A DNA stretch of 64,000 nucleotides. It comes from Nonomuraea sp. PA05. GTDB taxonomy: Bacteria > Actinomycetota > Actinomycetes > Streptosporangiales > Streptosporangiaceae. Where the stretch lies: positions 1-64,000 of the forward strand of contig NZ_VSEY01000011.1 of the NCBI RefSeq assembly GCF_008086045.1, written 5' to 3'. The position numbers and the translations under genes were made by a program. Of the stretch, positions 1-7,670 are shown in pieces (positions within the stretch are counted from its first letter, which is position 1; each line of letters begins with the position of its first letter). The notes beneath the pieces are model-generated. The model saw only the letters and a list, made by a program, of their open reading frames with translations, was not told the DNA's origin and did not search any database.

Positions 1-1
1 G

Positions 2-55
2 GAGGGCACCTTCCACACGGACTGGTCCGGCGCCCGCACGGAGCGGCCGGCGTAG
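2..55 (+). CDS. 3' end of an unidentified gene (partial)
   Basis: Seventeen codons read without interruption from the left edge to a TAG at 53-55 and would give a C-terminus ending TERPA. The fragment is too short to identify a family. It is placed on the plus strand because the composition looks codon-like (G or C in most third positions) and a stop follows just before the non-coding C tract. Another frame also stays open here, so the assignment is weak. Confidence 0.35.
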   Translation, partial: EGTFHTDWSGARTERPA

Positions 56-64
56 CCCTCCCCG

Positions 65-100
<36 letters not shown>

Positions 101-154
101 CCAGTCACCGTCACCGTCACCGGATTGGCGAGCCGCCCTCAGCGGCCGTGCGGC

Positions 155-258
155 GACCGGCCCGGTTCCCGCCGCCCGCAGGGCGCGACCGGCCCGGTTC
201 CCGCCGCCCGTGCGGCGCGGCAGGCGTGCGGCGCGGCAGGCGTGCGGCGCGGCAGGCG
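155..258. repeat. Short tandem repeats, 32 bp x2 then 16 bp x3
   Basis: A 32-bp unit beginning GACCGGCCCGG starts at 155 and 187. It is followed by three 16-bp units (TGCGGCGCGGCAGGCG) at 211, 227 and 243. The array lies between the left-edge gene and the 3' end of the minus-strand thioesterase. I see no gene in the roughly 230 bases between them. Confidence 0.8.
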
Positions 259-287
259 TGGCCTTCGCCGTCCGGGCGGCGCGGCTC

Positions 288-1055
288 TCAGCGGCCGCTG
301 CCGATCACCGGGTTGGCGAGCGCCGTCACCAGGCAGAAGCCGATGGGCCCGGCGGTGTCGTGCATGGTCACCTGACCTGTGGCGACGCCGTCGGCGCTGG
401 CGTGCCCGGTCGACTCGACCCCGACCAGGTCGCCCTCGGGCAGCCTGGCGAGCGTCAGCGTGTAGTCGGCGTTGATGAAGCGCAGCCCGTCCCGCTGGGC
501 GTTGGCCAGCGGGCTGGCGAAGTCAGCGGCCAGCGCCGTCCGTACGAACGGGGTCAGCGGCTCGTCGTCCACCAGCGGGTGCTTCTCGCGCAGCCAGGCC
601 CGCCCCGGCTCGCCGAAGGGCCTCACCCACCACAGGTCGAACGGCGGCCGCCACCCGTCGCCCTGGGTCGGCGGCGCGGCGGGCGGCGGCTCGTCCCAGG
701 CGGGGGTGACCAGCGCCCGCTCGCCGCCGGGCTGCTCGCTCTCACGCAGCAGCACACCGGACGCCCGCGCGATCACGCCCTGCTCGGTGGAGATGACGAC
801 GTCGGCCACCCGGATCCTGCGGCCGTCCCTGACCAGGGTGGTCTCCACGGTGACGGGCAGCATCGGGCTGTTGCGGAACAGGTCTACGGTCAGCCGGGCG
901 AAGCGCAGGCCCGGCTCGGCGTATCGCTCCTCCAGGGCACGGGCGGCCAGCCCGCCCAGCAGGCGGCCGTGGAGCATGTCGGGGGACCAGGGGCCGCGGG
1001 CGTGGGGGGCGGGGACTAGTTCGTCCCTTTTGCGCGTGAAGAACGCTGATGTCAC
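288..1055 (-). CDS. Thioesterase superfamily protein (acyl-CoA thioesterase-like)
   Basis: A 255-residue protein resembling actinobacterial double-hotdog acyl-CoA thioesterases of the TesB-like superfamily, which hydrolyse acyl-CoA to free acid and CoA in the cytoplasm. Supporting motifs are the N-terminal GPWSPDMLHGRLLGGLAAR segment, a central Pro-rich hinge near residues 115-130, and a second half with FINADYTLTLARLP and a late G-G/hotdog-type strand region. Length fits the double-hotdog family. The start is a GTG at 1055. It stands alone on the minus strand with repeats on both sides. The substrate cannot be told from sequence. Confidence 0.8.
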   Translation of the reverse strand: MTSAFFTRKRDELVPAPHARGPWSPDMLHGRLLGGLAARALEERYAEPGLRFARLTVDLFRNSPMLPVTVETTLVRDGRRIRVADVVISTEQGVIARASGVLLRESEQPGGERALVTPAWDEPPPAAPPTQGDGWRPPFDLWWVRPFGEPGRAWLREKHPLVDDEPLTPFVRTALAADFASPLANAQRDGLRFINADYTLTLARLPEGDLVGVESTGHASADGVATGQVTMHDTAGPIGFCLVTALANPVIGSGR

Positions 1056-1185
1056 AGAACGATATTCTAGACAGAGATCAGGCGGGCTGCCGAGCGTGCG
1101 CAGCGGCCCTTACACCCGACCGGCCCCAGCGCCGCACGGAGTGAACGGCGCCGCACGGGGGCGAGCAGCGCCGGGCCACGGCGAG

Positions 1186-1250
1186 CAAGCGCCGCCGAGC
1201 TGGGCAGGCGCCGCGCCGAACTGGGCAAGCGCCGCGCCGAGCCGGGCAAG
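1186..1250. repeat. 21-bp tandem repeat, about 3 copies
   Basis: Units of CAAGCGCCGCGCCGAGCTGGG type start at 1186 (19 bp, shortened), 1205, 1226 and 1247 (partial). They lie in the 336-base gap between the divergent thioesterase and the epoxide hydrolase remnant. No gene is supported in that gap. Confidence 0.75.
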
Positions 1251-1391
1251 CGTCACTCGCGGCACGCCAGACGCCTCGCAAGGGCGGCAGGGACCGGGCC
1301 TGGCAGGCAGGTACCGCCCGGAAGCGGGCAGGCGTCGCATGCCGGGCATTGCGGCCTGCAACCGGCCGCATCGGCGCTTAGCCTGCCGGGC

Positions 1392-2371
1392 ATGGACCCC
1401 TTCGTCATCGACATCCCCCAGGACCGCCTCGACGACCTCCGCGAGCGCCTGGACAGAACACTATGGCCGGACGCGATCGAGAACACCGGCTGGTCGTACG
1501 GCGTCCCACCCGAGGCGGTGCGCGAGCTGGCCGCGTACTGGCAGGACGGTTACCCCTGGCGCGCCCACGAGGCCCGCCCTGAACGCGCTGCCGCAGTACA
1601 CCACCGAGATCGACGGCCGGCGGGTGCACTTCGCGCACCTGCGCTCACCCCGCCCCGGCGCGCTGCCGCTCCTGCTGACACACGGCTGGCCCAGCTCGTT
1701 CGCGGACTTCTCGCACGTGGCGGGGCCGCTCAGCCAGGACTTCCACCTGGTCATCCCGTCCATCCCGGGTTTCGCGTTCTCCGGCCCCACCCGCACGACC
1801 GGCTGGGGCGTGCGGCGGGTGGCCGCCGCGTGGGTGACGCTGATGGACCGGCTCGGGTACGGCAGGTTCGGCGTGCAGGGCGGCGACTTCGGCTCGCTGA
1901 TCTCGGCGGCGGTGAGCCGGGCCGCACCTGGACGGGTGGCGGGGGTGCATCTGAACGCCTCGGTGATCGCGTTCCCCAACGACGATCTGGCGGGGCTGAC
2001 GGAGGAGGAGCGGGCGCGGGCCGCCGGCCTGGAACCTGGACGCGTTCGCCTCCTGAAGCAAGGACGCCGGCGGGCTGCGGGCCGACGACCTCCTGGCCAA
2101 CGTGGCCCTCTACTGGTTCACCGGCACCGCGGGCACGTCCGGACGCCTGTACAAGGAGAGCGCCCCCGACTGGGCGCCGCCCGCCGAGCGCGACCCGACG
2201 CCCACCGGCATCGCGGTCTTCCCCGGCGACTCGACCGTGCGGCGCTACGCCGAGCAGGTGCACAACGTGGTGCACTGGTCGGAGCTCCCGCGAGGCGGGC
2301 ACTACGCCGCGCTGCAGGCGCCCGATCTGTTCGTGGCGGACGTCCGCGAGTTCTTCTCCGGGCTGGCCTGA
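1392..2371 (+). pseudogene. Epoxide hydrolase (alpha/beta hydrolase with EHN domain), decayed
   Basis: Three frames must be joined to read an epoxide hydrolase. Frame A (1392-1577) gives the EHN N-terminus up to WRAHEAR. One extra C at 1577-1579 shifts to frame B, which carries the oxyanion region HGWPSS, the nucleophile elbow GVQGGDFGS, and NDDLAGLTEEE. Near 2030 the frame changes again, with about 50 codons of the cap region missing. Frame C carries an in-frame TGA at 2054-2056 where a Trp codon is expected, then SKDAGG, NVALYWFTGT and the C-terminal GGHYAAL with the catalytic His. The full-length family is about 370-390 residues; the joined remnant is about 326. Frameshift, nonsense codon and deletion together argue for true decay rather than one sequencing error. 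Confidence 0.85.
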
Positions 2372-2400
2372 CCCGCGCGCGGGTCCGTAAGCTCCGGTAG

Positions 2401-2832
2401 ATGCGCGATCTAGGTGAGGACCCCCGGCCGTCCCGGGGCGCGGTACGCGAGATCCACTCACTCCGGGAGGCCGTCACCCTGGCCTACTCCCCCGACCTCG
2501 ACGGCCTGGCCGACCCGGGGGAGATCATCTGGGCGTGGGTGCCGTACGAGGAGGACCCGTCGCGGGGCAAGGACCGGCCGCTGCTGGTCGTGGGCCGCAC
2601 GGGCCGCCGGCTGCTGGGCATGATGCTGTCCAGCAGGGGCGACGACGGGCCCGACTGGCTGGAGCTGGGGCCGTGGGGGCGTGACGGCAAGGTGTCGTAC
2701 GTGCGGCTGGACCGGGTGTTCGTGCTCGACGAGGACGACATCAGGCGCGAGGGCGCGGTGCTCGACGGCGAGCGGTTCGCCCGGGTCGCGGCCCGGCTGA
2801 TGAAGACGCACGGGTGGGGGGCGGGCCGGTGA
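2401..2832 (+). CDS. PemK/MazF-like (type II toxin family) protein
   Basis: A 143-residue protein with the actinobacterial PemK-type core: EIIWAWVPYEEDPSRGKDRP followed by LLVVGR. In the family this is an SH3-like barrel that can cleave mRNA. No antitoxin gene of the usual small DNA-binding type lies upstream; the upstream gene is an epoxide hydrolase remnant. It may therefore be a solitary family member with another role. The downstream small membrane-type gene starts by GTG overlapping its TGA, so the two are translationally coupled. Confidence 0.75.
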   Translation: MRDLGEDPRPSRGAVREIHSLREAVTLAYSPDLDGLADPGEIIWAWVPYEEDPSRGKDRPLLVVGRTGRRLLGMMLSSRGDDGPDWLELGPWGRDGKVSYVRLDRVFVLDEDDIRREGAVLDGERFARVAARLMKTHGWGAGR

Positions 2833-3149
2833 GGTTCACGCCGGCCGCCCGGTCGTTCGTGGCGGGGCTGCTGGTGAGCAACAGCGCCCCGCACCTGGCC
2901 ACGGCCGTCACCGGCCGCCGGCATCTCACCCCGCTGGCGGGCCGCCGGTCCGGGCCGGGCGTCAACCTGCTGTGGGGTGCGGCCAACCTGGCGGGCGGGC
3001 TGGCGCTGCTGCGCTCGTCGGCGCGGGCCGAGCAGCCCGGCGACGCGTGGGACGCGCGGCTCGTCGCCTTCGAGGGCGGCTGCCTGATGTTCGCGGCGTG
3101 GATGGCGGTCACCGAGCGGCTCTTCCCGATGAACCACGAGGGGTCCTGA
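2829..3149 (+). CDS. Small hydrophobic protein of unknown function
   Basis: The start is taken as GTG at 2829-2831, overlapping the TGA of the PemK-like gene (GTGA). The product is about 106 residues with two moderately hydrophobic helices, around residues 8-25 and 45-62, and a third near the C-terminus (CLMFAAWMAV). I do not recognise the family, although the layout resembles small actinobacterial membrane proteins. Coupling to the upstream gene suggests co-expression. Confidence 0.65.
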   Translation: MRFTPAARSFVAGLLVSNSAPHLATAVTGRRHLTPLAGRRSGPGVNLLWGAANLAGGLALLRSSARAEQPGDAWDARLVAFEGGCLMFAAWMAVTERLFPMNHEGS

Positions 3150-3153
3150 CCCG

Positions 3154-3561
3154 GTGTCCCCGCTGATCAGGAAGATCGACTCCGTTGCCGTCCCGGTGCC
3201 CGGCCTCGACGCCGGGCTGCGGTTCTACCGGGACAGGCTCGGGCACGACCTGCTGTGGCGCAACGACGAGCTCGGCCAGGCCGGGCTCGCGCTGCCCGAG
3301 AGCGACGCGGAGATCGTCCTGACCACCGGGCCCGATCTGGCGCCGGCGTGGCTGGTCACCTCGGCGGACGAGGCCGCCGCCGAAGTGGTCGCGGCGGGCG
3401 GGCGGATGGTGGCCGAGGCCGCCGACATCCCGGTGGGCAGGGTGGCCGTGGTGGCCGATCCGTTTGGGAACGTGCTGGTGCTGCTCGACCTGTCCAAGGG
3501 GCGGTACACGACCGACGCGAGCGGCTCGGTGACGGGCGTCGCCGAACCCGGCGAGACGTGA
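3154..3561 (+). CDS. VOC (glyoxalase/bleomycin resistance) family protein
   Basis: A 135-residue protein starting at GTG 3154, four bases after the previous stop. It has the paired beta-alpha-beta-beta-beta layout of VOC proteins: KIDSVAVPVPGLDAGLRFYRD at the N-terminus and a second half ending VADPFGNVLVLLDLSKG. VOC proteins bind a divalent metal and isomerise, cleave or sequester small substrates; the substrate here is unknown. The last codons and stop resemble the 32-33 bp repeat that follows, so the 3' end may have been remodelled by repeat expansion. Confidence 0.85.
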   Translation: MSPLIRKIDSVAVPVPGLDAGLRFYRDRLGHDLLWRNDELGQAGLALPESDAEIVLTTGPDLAPAWLVTSADEAAAEVVAAGGRMVAEAADIPVGRVAVVADPFGNVLVLLDLSKGRYTTDASGSVTGVAEPGET

Positions 3562-3566
3562 TCGCG

Positions 3567-3719
3567 GTGATCACGCATCCCCGAGAGGTGGGATCGCCGT
3601 GATCACGCGTCCCCCGCGAGGTGGGGTCGCGGTGATCACGCATCCGCACGAGGTGGGTTCGCCGGTGATCACGCGTCCCCGCGAGAAGTGATCGCGGTGA
3701 CCGCGCACACGGGCGAGGT
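3567..3719. repeat. 32-33 bp tandem repeat with a GTGATCAC palindrome
   Basis: Units start at 3567, 3599, 3632, 3665 and 3697, a spacing of 32, 33, 33 and 32 bases. The first four begin with GTGATCACGC, in which GTGATCAC is a perfect palindrome; the fifth is degenerate (GTGACCGCGC). Related sequence appears in the stop region of the gene before (GTGATCGCGGTGATCAC) and at the start of the gene after (GTGATCATGGTGACC). Confidence 0.85.
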
Positions 3720-4283
3720 GTGATCATGGTGACCGTGAACACCGACCACGCGAGCCCCGCCGACCTCGCCGCCCTGCGAGCCGCCTTCCCCGGCGGCGGC
3801 CCTCCCCTGGGCTGGGACGCCGTCCGCGCCTTCGAGGCCGAGCACGGGGTCGTCCTGCCCGAGCCGTACCGCACGTTCGTGGCGGAGATCTGCGACGGCT
3901 CCTACACCGGCCCGCCCGACTTCGGCCTGGAGGCGCTGGCCGAGCTGCCCGACGACTGGGGCGGCGACCGGCCCGAGCGGGTGCTGGCCGAGCCGTTCCC
4001 GCTGACCGAGCAGTGGGTGTGGGAGGACGACCCGCGCCCGGACGAGGAGATCGAGGCGCTGCTCGGGCCGGTCTACGACGCGGGCTCGATCGTGCTGGGC
4101 ACGGACGGCTGCGGCATGTACTGGCACCTGATCGTCACCGGCCCCCACCGCGGCCACGTCTGGAACATCACCGGCGAGGGCGCCGCCCCCTTCGGCGCCG
4201 AGTTCGGCCACACGACGGGCGAGTCCGGCTTCGCGGGCTGGGTGCGGCACTGGGCCGACGGCCGGCCCTGGTTCGACACGTGA
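3720..4283 (+). CDS. SUKH-type (SMI1/KNR4) family protein
   Basis: A 187-residue protein. The core WDAVRAFEAEHGVVLPEPYRTF is the standard SMI1/KNR4 opening (acidic helix, then LP-x-xY), and the C-terminal part has LGTDGCGMYWHLIVTGPHRGHVW, also typical. SUKH proteins are often immunity proteins of polymorphic toxin systems, but many actinobacterial copies are solitary. Start GTG at 3720 lies inside the last repeat-like sequence; the internal ATG at 3726 is an alternative. The next gene begins by GTGA overlap at its stop. Confidence 0.8.
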   Translation: MIMVTVNTDHASPADLAALRAAFPGGGPPLGWDAVRAFEAEHGVVLPEPYRTFVAEICDGSYTGPPDFGLEALAELPDDWGGDRPERVLAEPFPLTEQWVWEDDPRPDEEIEALLGPVYDAGSIVLGTDGCGMYWHLIVTGPHRGHVWNITGEGAAPFGAEFGHTTGESGFAGWVRHWADGRPWFDT

Positions 4284-5319
4284 TCCCGCAGACGTTCGCG
4301 CGCGCCACGGCCGAGCGGGAGGGCGAGGCCGGGGCGGCCTGGCTGGCGGAGCTTCCCGGGATCGTGGCGGAGCTGCTGGAGCGGTGGAGGTGCGTGCCCG
4401 ACGGCGAGGTGTCGCACGGCGGCGTCGGCGTCATCGTCCCCGTGCGGCGGACGGACGGCGACGCCGCCGTGCGGCAGGCGGACGCCGCGAACGCCATGCG
4501 GCGGGCCGACGGCGGGGACGCCGTGCTGAAGGTGTCGTTTCCGCATCCCGGCAACGTGCACGAGCCGGACGCCTTCGCCGCGTGGGGCGGGCGCGGCGCC
4601 GTCCACCTCTACGAGCGCGCCGACGACCGCTACGCCATGCTGCTGGAACGGGTCCGGCCGGAAACCCTGGCGGAGAGCGGCGACGTGGAGGAGATCGCGA
4701 CGGTCGCCGGGCGGCTCAGCCGCCGGCTGGCGATCCCCGCCCCGCCTGGTCTGCCCCGCCTGCGGGAGCAGGCCGGCGAGTGGGAGCGGGAGCTGCGCGA
4801 GGACGCCGCCGGGCTGCCGCACACGATGCCCGCCCGCGTGGTGGACGAAGCCGTGGCGACCGCCCGCGAGCTCGGCCCCGCCCAGCCAGACCTGCTCGTC
4901 CACGGCGACCTGCACCCGAGGAACATCCTGCGCGCCGGCCGCGAGCCGTGGCTGGCCGTCGATCCCAAGGGGTACGTGGGAGATCCCGCCTACGACGGCG
5001 GCACGCTGCTCAAGTCGCTCGCGTTCAAGCTGGCCGAGACGGACGACCTGGGCGCGGCCGTGCACCGTGTCCTCGACGTCTTCGCCGGGGCGGCCGGGCT
5101 GGACCGCGAGCGGGTGCGGCGGTGGGCCAGTTCCACGCCGTGCGGGCCGGGTTCTGGGGCCGCCGCCACGGGTTCCGCGTCGCGCGGGGCGGCGCGCCGC
5201 TGGACCGGCTCACCGCGCTCGCTGACCACCTCGCGGAGCTGCTGACCGAGCCTCGGACCGGCCCTCGGACGGAGCCTCAGACGGGGCCTCGGACAAGGGC
5301 TGAGGCGAGGGCCGTTTGA
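4280..5319 (+). pseudogene. Aminoglycoside/hydroxyurea phosphotransferase-like kinase, frameshifted near 3' end
   Basis: Start GTG at 4280 overlaps the SUKH gene stop. The product reads as an APH(6)/hydroxyurea-kinase-like small-molecule kinase: GVGVIVPVRR, DAVLKVSFPHP (ATP-binding Lys), LLVHGDLHPRNIL (catalytic HGD loop) and VDPKGYVGDPAYDG (metal-binding D). At about 5124-5128 one base is missing: the frame runs on to a stop at 5243-5245, but the conserved continuation QFHAVRAGFWGRRHGF is in the next frame, ending at 5319. Joined length is about 345 residues. The catalytic core is intact, so this may be a sequencing error, a recent mutation or a tolerated tail change. The last 25 codons are low-complexity TGPRTEP-type repeats. 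Confidence 0.7.
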
Positions 5320-6304
5320 AGAGCGCGGCGGCGCGCAGGCCGAGCCACAGCAGCAGGGCGAGCACACCGACCAGCAGGTACTCGATCACGGGAATCCTGA
5401 CGGACTCGGTCACCGCGCCGACGAGGTTGCCGCGCAGCCCGTACACGAGCAGAGCGGCGCCGGCGTAACAGGCGGCCAGCAGCCACCGGACGGCGGCGGA
5501 CAACCCCAGACCGTGCATCTGCGTGATGACGAACACCCCGAGGAAGCCGAACAGGAACATCGGCCACGCCCCGTCCGGCCCGGAGGTCATGACGGCCACC
5601 AGCGTGCCGTGCACGGCCACCATGGCCTCCAGGGTGAACGTCCACCAGCGGTTGGTGTGCGCCCTGGTGAGGAAGAGCGAGCCCTGCAGAAGCAGCAGGA
5701 ACATGTAGAAGAAGCCGATCAGGTGGCCGGAGGTGGCCTCCGCCGGGTGGTACCAGAAGGTGTAGACGGCGGCCCAGCTGAACAGGTAGCCGTGGTAGCG
5801 GCGGGCGAAGTCGACCACGGCCCGGCCGAGGGGGACGGGCTTGCCGGCGAACAGCCCGCGCCGCCGGTTCTCCATCAGCAGCACGACCACCAGCAGCAGC
5901 ACCACCGAGCCCTGCGAGCTGAAGATGGACACGTCCTGGGCGAGCCCGTCGTAGAACAGGTGGGTCTGCAGCGTGTGCAGGGCGATGAACCCGGTGTTCA
6001 CGGCCAGTGCGACGACGTTGACCGGGTGCAGGCCCGCTGTGTAGCGGCGGACCCTGGTCTGGGCGTAGTAGATCAGCCCCCAGAACGCGATCTGGTGGGC
6101 CGCGTAGCCGAGCCACGCCGACAGCCTGGTCCAGAGCGTGGGGTGCGGGAGCTTCCAGTAGTACCAGGACGGGCCCTGGTCGGGCAGCAACTCGATGCCC
6201 TGCAACCGTCCGCCGAGCAGCCAGATCAGCCCGGTCATCGCCGCGCTGGCCGCCACGCCGAGCAGGAGGGCGCGGCCCGCGCTGACGTTGCGCAGCGCTG
6301 TCAT
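5210..6304 (-). CDS. Polytopic membrane protein, unknown function
   Basis: About 364 residues with eight to ten hydrophobic helices from ALLLGVAASAAMTGLIWLLGG to LLVGVLALLLWLGLRAAALF. Start ATG at 6304 is preferred because GGAG lies about seven bases upstream; an earlier ATG pair at 6331-6334 falls inside the MarR-type operator. The C-terminus is a Ser/Glu/Ala-rich repeat (SEAPSEAPSEGRSEARS) encoded by DNA antisense to the tail of the kinase gene, giving a 110-base convergent overlap. Divergent from a MarR gene with shared operators, so it is probably the regulated target. No family recognised. Confidence 0.8.
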   Translation of the reverse strand: MTALRNVSAGRALLLGVAASAAMTGLIWLLGGRLQGIELLPDQGPSWYYWKLPHPTLWTRLSAWLGYAAHQIAFWGLIYYAQTRVRRYTAGLHPVNVVALAVNTGFIALHTLQTHLFYDGLAQDVSIFSSQGSVVLLLVVVLLMENRRRGLFAGKPVPLGRAVVDFARRYHGYLFSWAAVYTFWYHPAEATSGHLIGFFYMFLLLLQGSLFLTRAHTNRWWTFTLEAMVAVHGTLVAVMTSGPDGAWPMFLFGFLGVFVITQMHGLGLSAAVRWLLAACYAGAALLVYGLRGNLVGAVTESVRIPVIEYLLVGVLALLLWLGLRAAALFKRPSPQPLSEAPSEAPSEGRSEARSAAPRGGQRAR

Positions 6305-6324
6305 GGGAAGACTCCGTTCAAGTA

Positions 6325-6355
6325 TTTCCATCATGGAATGTTTCCATCATGGAAT
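6325..6355. promoter_or_regulatory. Two tandem MarR-type operator palindromes
   Basis: TTCCATCATGGAA occurs at 6326-6338 and again at 6342-6354, 16 bases apart. Each is an inverted repeat around one central base. They fill the short space between the membrane protein gene and the MarR gene, so binding would block both promoters. Assignment to the adjacent MarR is inference from position and symmetry. Confidence 0.75.
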
Positions 6356-6365
6356 GCTAGTGGGC

Positions 6366-6842
6366 ATGACCGCGAACGAGGACGCGCCCGGCGCGTTCGA
6401 GCTGATGGTGATGATGCGAGCACTGAACGTGGAGAGCGACCGGTTCGCCGAACGCTTCGCCGCCCTGCACCGGCTGCACCGGACCGACCTCAACGCTCTC
6501 GTCGTCATCCTCGACGCCGCCCGCTCGGGCAGCCCGCTCACGCCGGGCGGCCTCGGCACGGCGCTCAACCTCAGCCCGCCCGCCACCACCGCGCTGATCG
6601 ACCGGCTGGAGCACGCCGGGCACGTCGAGCGGCGGCGCAGCGCCACCGACCGGCGCAAGGTCGAGGTCACGCTGAACGAGCAGGCCGCCGTGCTGGCCCG
6701 CCGCTTCTTCGCGCCGCTCGGACGGCACCTGACGGAGGCGATCGAGGCGTTCACGGCCGAGGAACGGCGGCTCATCGAACGGTTCCTGGAGAGCGGCATC
6801 AAGGCCACGGCGGCGGCCAGGGCGGAGGCGGTGGCCGGATGA
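6366..6842 (+). CDS. MarR-family transcriptional regulator
   Basis: A 158-residue winged-helix regulator starting at ATG 6366 (GTG 6360 is also possible). The core LTPGGLGTALNLSPPATTAL is the recognition helix-turn-helix; IDRLEHAGHVERRRSATDRR is the wing with the usual DxR motif. MarR proteins are dimers that leave DNA when a small ligand binds. The two TTCCATCATGGAA palindromes directly upstream are its likely autoregulatory operators. Its TGA overlaps the ATG of the SDR gene, making a two-gene operon. Confidence 0.9.
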   Translation: MTANEDAPGAFELMVMMRALNVESDRFAERFAALHRLHRTDLNALVVILDAARSGSPLTPGGLGTALNLSPPATTALIDRLEHAGHVERRRSATDRRKVEVTLNEQAAVLARRFFAPLGRHLTEAIEAFTAEERRLIERFLESGIKATAAARAEAVAG

Positions 6843-7621
6843 GCACGACCCAGGTGAGCACGTCCCGGACGAGCACGATCGTCATCACGGGCGGCACGCG
6901 CGGCCTCGGGCTCGGCCTGGCACGGGCCCTGGTGGAGCGGGGGCACCAGGTCGTGGTGTGCGGCACCGACCCCGGACGGGTGCGGGCGTCCGGCCTGCCC
7001 GGCATCGTCGCCGACGTGGCCGACCGCGACCAGCTCCAGGCGCTGTGGGAGCACGCCGCCGGCGCCTACGGGCGGGTGGACGTGTGGATCAACAACGCTG
7101 GGGTCTCGCACCCGCGCGAACCCGCCTGGCGGCTGCCCGCCGACCAGGTCAGGCACGTCGTGGACGTCAACCTCGTCGGCGTGCTGAACGGCTGCGCCGT
7201 CGCCATGGCCGGCATGGCGGCGCAGGGCAGCGGTCACGTGTGGAACATGGAGGGGCTCGGCACCGACGGCCGGCTCGTGCCGGGGCTCGGCGTGTACGGC
7301 GCCACCAAGCGGGCCGTCGGCTACCTCACGGACGCGCTGGCCAAGGAGGTGCCGCCGGGGGTGGGGGTGGGGTTGCTCAGCCCGGGGATGGTGGTCACCG
7401 ATCTGCTGACCCATGGGTACTCGGAGGAGGAGCGTCGGCGGGCGTCGCGGGTGTTGTCGATCCTGGCCGATCGGGTGGAGACCGTGGCGCCTTGGCTGGC
7501 GGATCGGGTGGTCGATGGGGCGCGTAACGGGGCTCGGGTGCGGTGGCTGACGCCGGGCAAGATCGCCTGGCGGTTCGCCACGGCGCGCTTCACCCGCCGC
7601 GACCCGTTCACCGCCCCTTGA
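6839..7621 (+). CDS. Short-chain dehydrogenase/reductase
   Basis: A 260-residue classical SDR. Nucleotide binding is at TGGTRGLGLGLARAL (TGxxxGxG), NNAG is at WINNAG, and the catalytic YxxxK is YGATK. The serine expected upstream is replaced in the stretch HVWNMEGLGTDG, as in SDRs resembling the plant chlorophyll b reductase group (NYC1/NOL). The start ATG overlaps the MarR stop (ATGA). Co-regulation with the divergent membrane protein by MarR is likely. The substrate is unknown. Confidence 0.85.
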   Translation: MSTTQVSTSRTSTIVITGGTRGLGLGLARALVERGHQVVVCGTDPGRVRASGLPGIVADVADRDQLQALWEHAAGAYGRVDVWINNAGVSHPREPAWRLPADQVRHVVDVNLVGVLNGCAVAMAGMAAQGSGHVWNMEGLGTDGRLVPGLGVYGATKRAVGYLTDALAKEVPPGVGVGLLSPGMVVTDLLTHGYSEEERRRASRVLSILADRVETVAPWLADRVVDGARNGARVRWLTPGKIAWRFATARFTRRDPFTAP

Positions 7622-7631
7622 TCCATCCCAC

Positions 7632-7649
7632 GCGACGGGAAACCCGCGC
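7632..7649. terminator. Hairpin between convergent SDR and GH4 genes
   Basis: GCGACGGG, a three-base AAA loop and CCCGCGC form a stem with one bulged A. It lies ten bases past the SDR stop and about twenty past the GH4 stop on the other strand, so it may stop transcription both ways. No T tract follows. Confidence 0.45.
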
Positions 7650-7670
7650 AAGGGGTGGTGTGCCGGAATG

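Noticed and set aside
472..2400. One long plus-strand frame through the epoxide hydrolase
   Set aside because: Only residues from about position 1580 to 2030 resemble a protein family; the first part is antisense to the thioesterase.
2401..3149. Classic toxin-antitoxin pair
   Set aside because: The gene coupled to the PemK-like gene encodes a hydrophobic protein downstream, not a small DNA-binding antitoxin upstream.
3567..3719. Possible CRISPR array of 32-33 bp repeats
   Set aside because: Units abut one another without spacers.
5120..5130. Programmed frameshift in the phosphotransferase gene
   Set aside because: No slippery heptamer or downstream structure is evident; a plain single-base loss explains it better.
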